A stretch of 12,329 bases of DNA from Dictyocoela muelleri (Eukaryota > Microsporidia): assembly GCA_016256075.1 (NCBI GenBank), contig SDVU01000556.1, positions 1 through 12,329 on the forward strand. The letters run 5' to 3'. Each line of letters begins with the position of its first letter. Position 1 is the first letter of the stretch. A model generated the notes under the pieces. The model was given only the letters and a program-made list of their open reading frames with translations. It did no database searches and had not been told where the DNA came from. Shown one piece after another: positions 1-7,447 of the stretch. A program made the position numbers and the translations under genes.

Positions 1-87
1 GGTGTTTATAAGTTTGGGAAAGGGTGTTTATAACTATGGGAAAGGGTGTTTATAACTTTGGGAAAAGGTGTTTATAACTATGAAAAC
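1..87. repeat. 22-bp tandem repeat, about four copies
   Basis: Four head-to-tail copies of a 22-bp unit beginning GGTGTTTATAA start at 1, 23, 45 and 67. They differ by one or two bases each, and the last copy degrades at its 3' end. The array begins at the window edge, so it may be longer. It ends about 20 bp before recognisable Ty3/gypsy integrase sequence. It may be a minisatellite next to, or expanded within, that element. Confidence 0.9.
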
Positions 88-104
88 CCCTGTATAAGAC
101 AGTT

Positions 105-1064
105 ATCGATATATTTACAGCGCAAATATGAAAAGTGAGATTAAAAAATACAAAAAGATGTGTGAAATGTCAATTAAACAAATTTAAGAAAAATCCAGAG
201 CCAAACGACTTAAGTAAGGTAACTGCAGTCCGTCCATTTCAATTTATTTACTCCGACATTTCAAGAACGATAAAAAAACAGCATTTTTTAACACCAACAG
301 ATCGTGAATATTTTTATATACTGACTATTACTGATATTTATAGCAGATTTACAGGGCTAATTTTTATTGAAGGGATTAAAAGTTCGGATATTATTCCTTG
401 TTTTGCAGATTGGGCGAAAAACTACTCTACCCTGAGAAAATATTGACAGATAATGGAAGAGAATATACCGCAAATTATTTTAAGAAATTTGCTCAAAAAT
501 ACAACATAAATCACATTTTTACATCTCCTCATAATCCGAGATCAAACGGGATATCAGAAAGAATAAAATGCGACGATAAAAAAAACATCCTGAGAATTTT
601 AAAAATGAGAACATAAATGAAGTGTTACAGCAAGCAGAAATACATTTGAACATGACATTCAATCGAAGCATAAACAGTATCTAATGGAATAGTAAGCGGA
701 AAATCAATTTTTGGAAGTCCTAAGTTCGGAAAAGGAGTGGAATCAGGTAACGAAAATCAAAAAATTCTATAAAATACCAAAAATAAAAGGATAAACATAT
801 GTGACAGTGTACTTATAAAAAAATTTTAACACGGATAAGATAATAATTATTTACTCTGGACCTTACACGGAGAAGAAAATGAACGAAGTAAAAGGTTACG
901 TACTTATTGACAAAGTTCATTTACTAAACAGGCAAAGAATAGGGAATGTTTTTTCTTTTATAGGAGATGAAGATTGTTGTACTCTTACCACGAAAATTCA
1001 TCAGAAATTTCGAGAAGTGTACAAGAAATTTCTAGAAATAAAAAAAAATAAAATGAGGACATGA
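105..1064 (+). mobile_element. Ty3/gypsy retrotransposon fossil, integrase region
   Basis: This is the remnant of an LTR retrotransposon polyprotein covering part of the integrase. The start resembles the end of the zinc-binding domain, with CVKCQLNK near 160-185. The catalytic core follows: a YSDIS block, then YILTITDIYSRFTG, then DNGREY near 448 and SPHNPRSNGISERI near 520-565. These are the conserved surroundings of the integrase acidic residues in Ty3/gypsy elements. Weaker C-terminal sequence continues to about 1064, including a short open stretch from 879. The order and wording recall microsporidian gypsy elements (established family knowledge, from memory). The copy is broken, with several breaks, and lacks gag, protease and reverse transcriptase in this window. 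No LTR was recognised on its right side. A Polinton-type integrase was considered and is less likely, because the motif wording is gypsy-like. Confidence 0.8.
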
Positions 1065-1180
1065 CCCCTCATGCGACATCGCCGAAATCTGAAACATCAT
1101 GACAACACTCTCTGAAACATATTAAATTAGTACATTCATAAAATCTCTTTATAATCAGTTGTTACTTTTTGCCGCGTTTC

Positions 1181-1420
1181 TCATGAGCACGTCAATATTT
1201 TGCAAGATTTTACTTCGTCTTTTACATTTTTATGTATGCTAATATCTAGTAATTCATTTAAACTGGTTGTATTTAAAAAAAGCGTTACAGCCTTTTTTAT
1301 TACATCTCTAAATCTTTTTGTCTGACGTTGATTATTAAAATTATAAAAATGACTTTCATATGCTATTTTTTGTTGACTTCTAGAACTTTGAATATTTTTT
1401 TCTGCCAAATCTGTACTCAT
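1181..1420 (-). CDS. Unrecognised 79-residue ORF
   Basis: This is an open frame of 79 codons starting MSTDLAEK and ending KILTCS. It is hydrophilic, with many Ser, Gln, Asn and Lys residues, and shows no signal peptide, membrane segment or known motif. The bases just before the ATG read GCCCCAAA. A C-rich motif close to the start codon is reported for some microsporidian genes, so a real short gene is conceivable. However, the same G-rich/C-rich motif recurs nearby (1812, 1861, 1944) in clearly non-coding repeat sequence, which weakens that argument. The ORF lies alone between two dead transposons. It could be a transposon fragment, a small lineage-specific gene or chance. I cannot assign a function. 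Confidence 0.22.
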   Translation of the reverse strand: MSTDLAEKNIQSSRSQQKIAYESHFYNFNNQRQTKRFRDVIKKAVTLFLNTTSLNELLDISIHKNVKDEVKSCKILTCS

Positions 1421-1798
1421 TTTGGGGCAAAAAAAAATAAATTTCAGGTGATAAGCGGGTCTAACGAGGAAACTTAAAAGGTGTATTTTTTTGATTTTAT
1501 ATTTTTATTTACTCTAATGGACACCAAAAAGGTAATGAAAAAAAAAAACAAATTTGTTTTTGAAAAGATGTTATCTGATAATAGCGGAAATTCAATTTAT
1601 AATAAGAAAAAACATTTATTTTTTTGTTAAAATGTCTTTTCCTAACATATAAATATGAAAAAGATTGCTCACTAAAGAGTCGATTTCCGCTATAATCACG
1701 TCTAGATCATTACAAAAGCATATTTTTTATCATTTTTATCATTAATTTTTTGTAATCTAATTCTGATCATTTAGGGACTCAGTATAAAAATTAATATA
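1421..1798. other. AT-rich non-coding stretch with one inverted-repeat unit
   Basis: I see no gene on either strand. Apart from poly-A and poly-T runs, the only structure is the inverted repeat described at 1576-1698. The stretch ends at the presumed left end of the pogo-type transposon. Confidence 0.6.
1576..1698. repeat. Short element with 16-bp inverted ends
   Basis: TGATAATAGCGGAAAT at 1576-1591 is matched in inverted orientation at 1683-1698, with 15 of 16 positions agreeing. About 90 bp of AT-rich sequence lies between the arms. It could be a very small MITE-like element or a hairpin. No clear target-site duplication was seen. The core TAGCGGAAATT recurs exactly at 11937-11947. Confidence 0.5.
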
Positions 1799-1805
1799 CA
1801 GTCCG

Positions 1806-1951
1806 ACCTCGATTTGGGGGCACCCTTGGCTGTGGGCATCTCGCAAAATCAGAAACTTACATTTTGGGGAACCTTTTTTTAAAAATAATTTATCCCAAAT
1901 AAAAAGCAAATTAAAATTTTTTTTCAGTTTTATTTTTACCTCGATTTGGGG
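1806..1951 (+). repeat. 14-bp direct repeat near the transposon left end
   Basis: ACCTCGATTTGGGG occurs exactly at 1806-1819 and again at 1938-1951 in the same orientation, 132 bp apart. A related ATTTTGGGG lies between them at 1861-1869, and another at 1419-1427. Subterminal repeats of the terminal sequence are common transposase-binding sites in Tc1/mariner relatives. That role here is inference. Confidence 0.7.
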
Positions 1952-1987
1952 CGCCAATAAATTTTTTATTTTTTGCAACCCATTGAA

Positions 1988-2985
1988 AAATTATCAAAAC
2001 AAGAAATAGCAGAGTTTGAGAATGATATTTACTTAGAAAATATATCTGAAAGAAAACTAGCTGTAAAATATAAAATTACAAAAGGGAGTGTGTTTATTAT
2101 AAAAAAAACTCAAACAATATATATAAAATCAGCCAGACAATTCATTTAAGAAAAAATATAAAAAAGTCTTTTAAAATTTTAGATGATCAAATGTTTGAGG
2201 TTTTTTTACGTTTGAGAACAGACAACGTCCCTGTAAACGGCACAATTATTAATATAGTTGAAAAAAGGATTTGCCAATAGGCTAAAACTTTTTTTGTTTT
2301 AAAGCCTAAAATAGGTGGGTATAAAATTTTAAGATTTGACATTGGCCTACATTTAAAAACATTTCAGAAAAATCTAATTCATCTGATATTACATCTGTTT
2401 AATAATTTAAAACAGAATTTTTAAAAAAATCGAAATTTCACGTAAATAACATTTTTTATTGTAATGAAACTGCGTTGTATATGAAAAATCTTCCTAGGAA
2501 AAGTTTTGTAACATCTGATGATAACTTAAAGGTCGAAGTTAAATAAAAAGCGCTTAAATATTATGCTCTCCTGTTGTATTACCGGAGAAAATTTTACCAA
2601 GTAGTCATAGAAAAAGCTAAAAATCTAAGACCAATTAAGGTTTTTAATCCTGTTAAAGTCAGTGTTGATTACGCGAGTTCATCAGATGCATGGATGAGTA
2701 TTTTTTAAAAAAATATCTTAATAATTTAAAAGATGACATGAAAGGTAAGGCTAGGAAGATTCTGTTAATCTTAGACAATGCACCATACGCCCAATTTTTG
2801 AGTTGAGCTATGTTTAACTTCGTTTATGCCTAAAGAACACAACATCGATATTGCACTGTTAGATATGGATATAATTAACGAGTTCAAATGCCATTATTTC
2901 GATGCTTTAATAGACTCCTGTTACTTATAAAAGACTGATCCTAAAATAGATCTCTTTAATTCGATTGATATGTAAGATGCGATGG
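1988..2985 (+). pseudogene. pogo/Tigger (CENP-B-like) transposase pseudogene
   Basis: Homology is visible in pieces across all three plus frames. Near 1988-2095 is a psq-type helix-turn-helix containing SERKLAVKYKITKGSVFIIK. Near 2176-2360 is a CENP-B DNA-binding segment with QMFEVFLRLRTDNVPVNG, then an FKA..RWV block typical of this domain. From about 2430 the DDE catalytic region reads NNIFYCNETALYMKNLP, where family members usually have NADET. The first catalytic Asp is therefore Asn here. The second acidic block is intact as KILLILDNAP near 2753-2785, and the third is plausible as LLDMDIINEFKCHY near 2859-2900. Several in-frame stops occur (for example near 2278, 2542 and 2706), and frame changes separate the blocks. 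It encodes no working protein. The family normally binds the terminal repeats and cuts and pastes the element at TA sites. Confidence 0.75.
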
Positions 2986-3019
2986 CACTGGGTATATATT
3001 TCCCCCCATACTCTGCGTA

Positions 3020-3249
3020 CATAAGAGCTCATAAAAAACAGATTTCATATTTTGTAAGATCATAGTTAAATACCAGAGGAAAAATATTTTTTCTTTGAAT
3101 AAGTTCTTTATATGGTAATATTATCTGATCATATCTTCGATCTGATCAGATAATATTACCATATAAAGAACTTATTTAAAGAAAAAAAATCCTCTATTAT
3201 TTAACTATGATATTTCAAATTATGAAATCGTTTTTTATGAGCTCTTATG
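3020..3249. mobile_element. Palindromic MITE-like element 1
   Basis: Two arms of about 112 bp form a near-perfect palindrome around an 11-bp centre at 3132-3142. The pairing covers 3016-3253. The ends read CATAAGAGCTC and its inverse GAGCTCTTATG, each flanked by TA (3018-3019 and 3250-3251). This fits a foldback-type MITE mobilised by a Tc1/mariner transposase with TA duplication. It sits at the end of the decayed pogo transposase. The arms differ by only a few bases and short indels, so it is much younger than its surroundings. It contains no coding sequence. Confidence 0.75.
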
Positions 3250-3253
3250 TACG

Positions 3254-3712
3254 GTTACTAAATTTGGGTCAAAATGAATAGTCAGTGCAGATGCGCGCTA
3301 TATGCAGATCGTTGAAATTTCGGATATTTACCATTATACGCCGAATTGAAAAATATAAGACGATTTATAAAAAATTTTAAGTCAACCGTTATAAAAAGAC
3401 TTAAAAACAAAAAAAAACATAAAAAAGACTGGAAATATTTGAGGAAGTTTTAGAAAATAAATGCAATAATAACTTTTACACATAATGAATTAAAAATAAC
3501 TCTTTTAATAAATCGAAAACGCACTTCAAAGGAGTCTTTATATTAGTTTTTTATAAATTTGCATTCAAAAGAAAATCGGAAAATCATCTAGATTATATGA
3601 ATTTATATGTCTATAGCAAAATAGATTGATTAATTCGCATGATTAAATTTCTCATCTCTATTTAAATAGAGTTTTTATCTAATTATTTTTTATAATTTGC
3701 TTTTATTTTTAT
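3254..3712. other. AT-rich stretch, possible tail of the pogo element
   Basis: No gene is recognised on either strand. The first part may be the 3' end of the pogo-type transposon, since AAATTTGGGTC near 3258 weakly recalls its terminal motif. A perfect 16-bp palindrome, CTCTATTTAAATAGAG, lies at 3656-3671. The rest shows only A/T runs. Confidence 0.5.
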
Positions 3713-3769
3713 AAATCGGTTTATATTTTTTAAATCGGCTTATATTTTTTAAATCGGCTTATATTTTTA
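3713..3769. repeat. 19-bp tandem repeat, three copies
   Basis: The unit AAATCGGCTTATATTTTTT begins at 3713, 3732 and 3751, with one difference in the first copy and a slightly short last copy. It is a small minisatellite in non-coding sequence. Confidence 0.85.
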
Positions 3770-4200
3770 CCCCGGCTCATAATGGAAAATGTCGAAAATT
3801 TCTTTAATATTATATTTTTCAAACGGAAAATTGAACCCTAACCTATTTCATCTCTTAGCTGACTAGACTGCAAATTTAAATTCTAAAAATATTACAATAA
3901 ATACATTTTCATTATTTTTAAACATATATATTAAAGTAATTTAAATGAAAAAATTATGCGAGTAAAATTTTATAATTTATCAATTACTATTTCAATCTAA
4001 TTTTATTAATTTGTACTAATTCTTTGCCACCAATTCAATATCCTATTAAAAAACTGAAAATTTTAAGAATTTATTTTTTAAAAGTTTATTTTTAAATAAT
4101 TTATTTCATGTTTATAAGTAGTATTATTACCCAAATATCTTCATTATATTTTTTTTAATAATAAAAACAATTAAAATATATAAAAATGTGGTAATTTTAA
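3770..4200. other. AT-rich stretch, nothing recognised
   Basis: No ORF, repeat or structured element is apparent between the 19-bp tandem repeat and the left end of the next transposon. The stretch ends at a TTAA (4197-4200) that could be the target site of that transposon. Confidence 0.6.
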
Positions 4201-4215
4201 TAATATTCGGAGCAA

Positions 4216-4356
4216 GTGCGGTTTTTGTATGCAATTTCGGAGCTGTATGTTTTTTTTTGTTTTTACCCCTATGATGCAATCAAGAAAAAAATTGAGATAA
4301 TTTTAATAAATATTTATTATATTATCAATTAAAAAATAAAATAAATTTAAAACAAT
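4216..4356. repeat. Left terminal inverted repeat, outer part
   Basis: This part begins GTGCGG and pairs with the right repeat ending at 6663. Conserved blocks are TATGCAATTTCG, TACCCCTATGATGC, GATAATTTTAATAAATA and TTTAAAACAATTA. The repeat is interrupted at 4357 by an inserted palindromic element and resumes at 4726. Confidence 0.75.
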
Positions 4357-4358
4357 TA

Positions 4359-4725
4359 ATTGATTAAATTTATCAAAGTGTCAAATTAATTTATTTTTGT
4401 ATTTCCTATTTATCATAAAACGTAAAAGATATAAATCTATTAAATTTTCGGTTCTATGTCGAAATGATATTTCCTTCTTGATAGCTAACAAAAACCTTCA
4501 ACAGTATTAATATTTATTCCAATTATGGGATCAAAGATTTCTTTAGAATGATTAACTACATTATCGCAAAAAATATTAATACTATTAAAGGTTGTTGTTA
4601 GCTATCAAGAAAGGAATATCGTTTCGACATAGAACCGAAAAGTTAATAGATTTATATCATTTACGTTTTATGATAAATAGGAAATACAAAAAAAATGAAT
4701 TTGAACTATTATAAATTACATCAAT
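4359..4725. mobile_element. Palindromic MITE-like element 2, inserted in the TIR
   Basis: Arms of about 156 bp (4359-4515 and 4571-4725) are inverted copies of each other around a 55-bp unpaired centre. The ends read ATTGAT and ATCAAT. TA lies on both sides, at 4357-4358 and 4726-4727. If the element and one TA are ignored, the flanks read CAATTACAGTAG, which matches CAATTACATTAG in the right terminal repeat of the host transposon (inverse of 6526-6537). This identifies both ends and the TA target duplication. It carries no coding sequence and is not similar to the elements at 3020 or 10602. Confidence 0.85.
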
Positions 4726-4751
4726 TACAGTAGATAGTGGGTTTTACGACA
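4726..4751. repeat. Left terminal inverted repeat, inner part
   Basis: After the inserted palindrome, the sequence TTACAGTAGATAGTGGGTTT and the following TTACG match the inverse of the right repeat (ATTAGATTGTGGCTTTTACG). This shows that the original terminal repeat continued across the insertion point. Confidence 0.75.
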
Positions 4752-4795
4752 CAAATTCAGAAAATGTGTGCGTAAAAAGCACCTTTTGCGTAAAA
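4742..4795. repeat. CGTAAAA motif cluster, left subterminal
   Basis: CGTAAAA occurs at 4742-4748 (inverse), 4771-4777 and 4789-4795, just inside the left terminal repeat. A matching cluster lies inside the right end. These may be transposase-binding sites; that is inference. Confidence 0.5.
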
Positions 4796-4799
4796 ATCA

Positions 4800-5678
4800 C
4801 ATTATGTAAAAAAAAATAATTAAAGTTAAAATCTTTAATAGCCAGGGACTCTTCGATAAATTTCTTAAAGACATAAAAATATAATCAAGATCTATTATAC
4901 AGTATCTCTACATACTCGAAAATTTTTTATCAGCAGAATCATGTAATTTACTTTATATTTTTTCTATTTTTCGCGAAATATTGTAGAGAGCCGCAAAAAT
5001 TTAAGAGAATTTAGATTATTAGATATTCGTGATTATTTTAATCTACTGTAAAAACATCTTTAAAAGAAACCAAATATCCATAAAACTTATCTAGAGGGGT
5101 ATATTAGAAAATAAAATCCACATTTTTACGTATTTTTTTCGGTATTTCCAAACAAGTCAGCTTTGTTGTAACAATTTATCTATTGTGATTGCTACTTGAT
5201 CAATGGAATTACCGATCAATAAAACCACATTTAAAATAAGAATTTCTCATAAATTTGAAAAATTCATGTGATTATTAAAATCGATGTAGAACTAGAAAAT
5301 TTGTAATTTTTTGTTTAACATTGATTTAAAGGATTTTATATTTCAACATTATTGGCTGGATAAATGAAGTTTTGTTTTAAAATGGAAACCACAATTTGAT
5401 TTTTGTTCTGCCATTCACCAGATGTAAAAAAATTTCAAGAATAATCAAAATATTTACTTTTCAGGAATAGTCGTGTGTTTAAATCAGTTATATACTTTTA
5501 AAAAGACTCTCTGTAAGTCGTTATGATCTGTAAACCGGTAATAAATATTATAAAAATCTAAGTAAATCTAAAGGATTTTTGGATTCATTGATTTCTTGAT
5601 CAGTAAAGGTTTTATCTATTCGACAAACAAGTAGATATCCGACATAATTCTTAGACTCGTATTGTTTTTCTTTATAAT
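4800..5678. other. Transposon interior without recognisable gene
   Basis: This is the left interior of the 2.4-kb element. The minus strand has short open pieces of plausible amino-acid composition, but I could not match them to a family. It would hold the C-terminal part of the transposase if the gene ran on the minus strand. Confidence 0.4.
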
Positions 5679-5708
5679 TTTATGATATTTTATGATATTT
5701 TATGATAT
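5679..5708. repeat. 10-bp tandem repeat, three copies
   Basis: TTTATGATAT is repeated about three times in tandem inside the transposon. It is a small replication-slippage repeat. Confidence 0.8.
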
Positions 5709-5759
5709 ACATAGGATCCATATGAACTTTTTTTAAACAGCTTTGTTTCGTGAATGTTG

Positions 5760-5945
5760 AAAATTTATCTCTTAGAATATCTGGTAATCTCTTCTTTTAA
5801 GCAATAACTATATATGAATTTGACTCGTGTATCTACTATTGCTTCCTAATGGTACCTAACACTGTCAAGCCTTTCTTTTTTTATAAATTTTATTTGCTAA
5901 ATGAACAATAACTTTTGTCTCACGATCAAATTTTTTCCTTAAGAA
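5760..5945 (-). pseudogene. Probable piggyBac-like transposase remnant
   Basis: On the minus strand, 5839-5871 encodes GLTVLGTIRKQ. This resembles the GLTxxGTxRKN block found after the 'DNFYTS' region in piggyBac transposases (DDE_Tnp_1_7 family). Just upstream, in another frame, 5881-5939 reads RKKFDRETKVIVHLANKIYK, whose end fits the LAxxLxxK that normally precedes that block. Downstream, HESNSYI and KKR pieces are compatible with the following family segment. Stops follow directly after the GTIRK block, and the frame changes between pieces. Only about 600 bp lie between this block and the right terminal repeat, where a full protein needs over 1 kb, so the N-terminal part is largely deleted. 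Recognition rests mainly on one short motif. Other DDE families remain possible. Confidence 0.42.
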
Positions 5946-6478
5946 AATCTTATACAATAACTTTAAAATTACCCGCAGTGTATATTTTTTGTCTTTTATT
6001 GTGTTTTATAATACACGTGTCTTATCTATATAATTTGTAAAAAATTGCTTGCACCGTATTTATTTTTTTATAAAATAAAAGATAAATTTAGATTTACAAA
6101 AAATGAATGTTTTTTATATTGTGTCGACATAAGACGGCCACATTGCATATTCTGAAAATATATCCATGGAATTTGTACAAAAGATTGATCCCCTTGCTAT
6201 ATCTGCTTTTCAAGTAATTTTTTTGCACATATAAATTTGCGTAAAAATTTATGTATAAATATATTTTTTATAGAAAATTGTCGATAATTTATATATAGAA
6301 GAAAGAATTAATAAAAGTTATGTGTAAAAAACAACATTTGCATAAAAAAAAGATATCAAGAAAATTAGATATAAATTATATTAAGAGCGCACTTTCTAAT
6401 ATAACATGGCTATTACCCCTTGTGTTCTTATTACGGTCATATTATGCACAATAAAATGTATATTTGATTTTATACCAT
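5946..6478. other. Transposon interior, right half
   Basis: No open frame of useful length exists on either strand. If the transposase is on the minus strand, this would hold its N-terminal remains. Short minus-strand pieces exist, but none is diagnostic. Confidence 0.4.
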
Positions 6479-6518
6479 AGATTTTACGTAAAATCTACTT
6501 TTTTTGAATGACGTAAAA
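6479..6518. repeat. Perfect palindrome and CGTAAAA motifs, right subterminal
   Basis: AGATTTTACGTAAAATCT (6479-6496) is a perfect 18-bp palindrome holding CGTAAAA on both strands. Another copy is at 6512-6518. This mirrors the cluster at 4742-4795 near the left end and may be a transposase recognition site. Confidence 0.5.
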
Positions 6519-6663
6519 GCCACAATCTAATGTAATTGTTTTAAATTTTTTTTAATTGATAAATAATAACTATTTATTAAAATTATCACAATTTTTTTTT
6601 GATCGCATCATAGGGGTAATAACAAAAAAACATACACCTCGAAATTGCATACTAAAGCCTCAC
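6509..6663. repeat. Right terminal inverted repeat
   Basis: About 155 bp match, in inverted orientation, the left repeat at 4216-4356 plus 4726-4751. The match is uninterrupted on this side, so this copy shows the state before the palindrome inserted on the left. Scattered substitutions and small indels show an old element. Confidence 0.75.
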
Positions 6664-6776
6664 ATTAACCAAATATTTTTTATTTAATTTTTCCGTAAGT
6701 CAATTAAGTCATGAATTAATCGCAGGTTCGATTTAGGTAGATATTTATATTTTTAATAATAAAAATACTATATAAA

Positions 6777-6860
6777 GTCGCCTCCGCGACGATTTGATGC
6801 AAAAAAAAGCAAAATGAAATGATAAATTATCGGCGCATAAACTCGGCGGCGAGTTGATGC
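6777..6860. repeat. Two GC-rich hairpins each followed by TTGATGC
   Basis: GTCGC-CTCC-GCGAC at 6777-6790 and AACTCG-GCGG-CGAGTT at 6840-6855 are two small stem-loops. Each stem or its flank leads into TTGATGC, at 6794-6800 and 6854-6860, 60 bp apart. They stand out as GC-rich islands in AT-rich DNA. They may be a diverged duplicated unit or a structured RNA. No function is assignable. Confidence 0.5.
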
Positions 6861-6963
6861 GTAGCCGTAGTTAATGTTATTAAGAAAATAATATCAAAAA
6901 TAACCATCCAAAAAAAAATCAATACTATAGAAATGCGTTTACACATGGTAAATTGATGAGATA

Positions 6964-7158
6964 ATGTTATATTATAAATGCAAAACCCATAGAGGCTTAT
7001 CACCCCCTATAAAAAGAAGACCTTTGTATAGTTTAAGTAGTTCAGCAAATCACCTGGGCATTCTCCAAAGTCATATAAAACAAAAAAGCGAAACTATAAT
7101 TCCTCTGGTTGTGAAAAACGTAGTCCTGTTACCACAATATGGACAGACAAATATATAA
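6964..7158 (+). CDS. Unrecognised 64-residue ORF
   Basis: A 64-codon open frame runs from MLYYKCKTH to QYGQTNI. Its composition is less AT-biased than its surroundings, with several Pro, Ser, Leu and His residues, and it has no low-complexity run. I see no known motif, signal peptide or membrane segment. It starts some 100 bp after the GC-rich hairpins. The ATG has no obvious promoter element. It could be a fragment of a decayed element, a small gene or a chance ORF. A frame this long is uncommon in this window, which is the only real argument for it. Confidence 0.2.
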   Translation: MLYYKCKTHRGLSPPIKRRPLYSLSSSANHLGILQSHIKQKSETIIPLVVKNVVLLPQYGQTNI

Positions 7159-7447
7159 CATTAAGTATTCAGAAATTTATTATATTCATGACCTTTGTAT
7201 GTCATAAATATTTATTTATAATTTCATTAAGCAGATCAAATACCCAATCCGAAGAATCCTTTAATAATATAATAAAGTAACGAAAAGAGTTGTTGGCAGA
7301 ATTAAGACAATAATTTTAAAATTAATGTACTTTTAATTTAATAATAAATATTAAGAGTTAGGCGCCTTTTGAATTTAATTAAATTATAATTAGCTTTGAA
7401 TATTTTTTTATTTTTTATTATTATTAATACCTGTGTGCGGTAAAAAT
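7159..7447. other. AT-rich stretch, nothing firm
   Basis: No gene is seen on either strand. TGTTGGCAGAATTAAG near 7290 looks like the start of an LTR, but no matching end or partner repeat was found. Confidence 0.5.

Larger units (their letters stand above)
1799..3290 (+). mobile_element. Decayed pogo/Tigger-type DNA transposon
   Basis: The presumed left end begins CAGTCCGACCTCGATTTGGG directly after a TA dinucleotide (1797-1798). This is the TA-CAG arrangement seen in pogo/Tigger elements, whose target site is TA. A decayed CENP-B-like transposase follows from about 1988 to 2985. I could not find an inverted copy of the left terminus downstream, so the right end is uncertain; 3290 is only a guess beyond the inserted palindrome. 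The element was later hit by the palindromic element at 3020-3249. It is clearly dead. Confidence 0.65.
4201..6664 (-). mobile_element. DNA transposon of about 2.4 kb with long TIRs, possibly piggyBac-like
   Basis: Sequence from 4216 is repeated in inverted orientation ending at 6663. The shared blocks include GTATGCAATTTCG, CTGTATG/GTGTATG followed by a T-run, and TTACCCCTATGATGC. The similarity continues for about 150 bp. TTAA lies at 4197-4200 and 6665-6668, which would give a 2464-bp element, a normal size for piggyBac. TTAA is common in such AT-rich DNA, so this boundary is weak evidence. The exact left end is uncertain by about 15 bp relative to the right end. A transposase trace on the minus strand supports piggyBac. 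No ORF longer than 60 codons survives inside, so the element is dead and non-autonomous. Confidence 0.65.

Noticed and set aside
1-87. CRISPR array
   Set aside because: The 22-bp units are directly adjacent with no spacers.
105-616. Polinton-type integrase instead of Ty3/gypsy
   Set aside because: Motif wording (CVKCQLNK, YILTITDIYSR, SERI) fits gypsy better, and no other Polinton part is present.
1757-1978. 73-codon open frame on the minus strand
   Set aside because: It spans the pogo terminus and its subterminal repeats; the repeated PQIEV residues are just the 14-bp DNA repeat in translation. Not a gene.
4201-6664. Merlin (IS1016-type) transposon
   Set aside because: Considered because Merlin occurs in microsporidia, but the size, long terminal repeats and GTIRK motif fit piggyBac better.
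7290-7306. TGTTGGCAGAATTAAG as a second LTR start
   Set aside because: No matching end, target duplication or second copy in the window.
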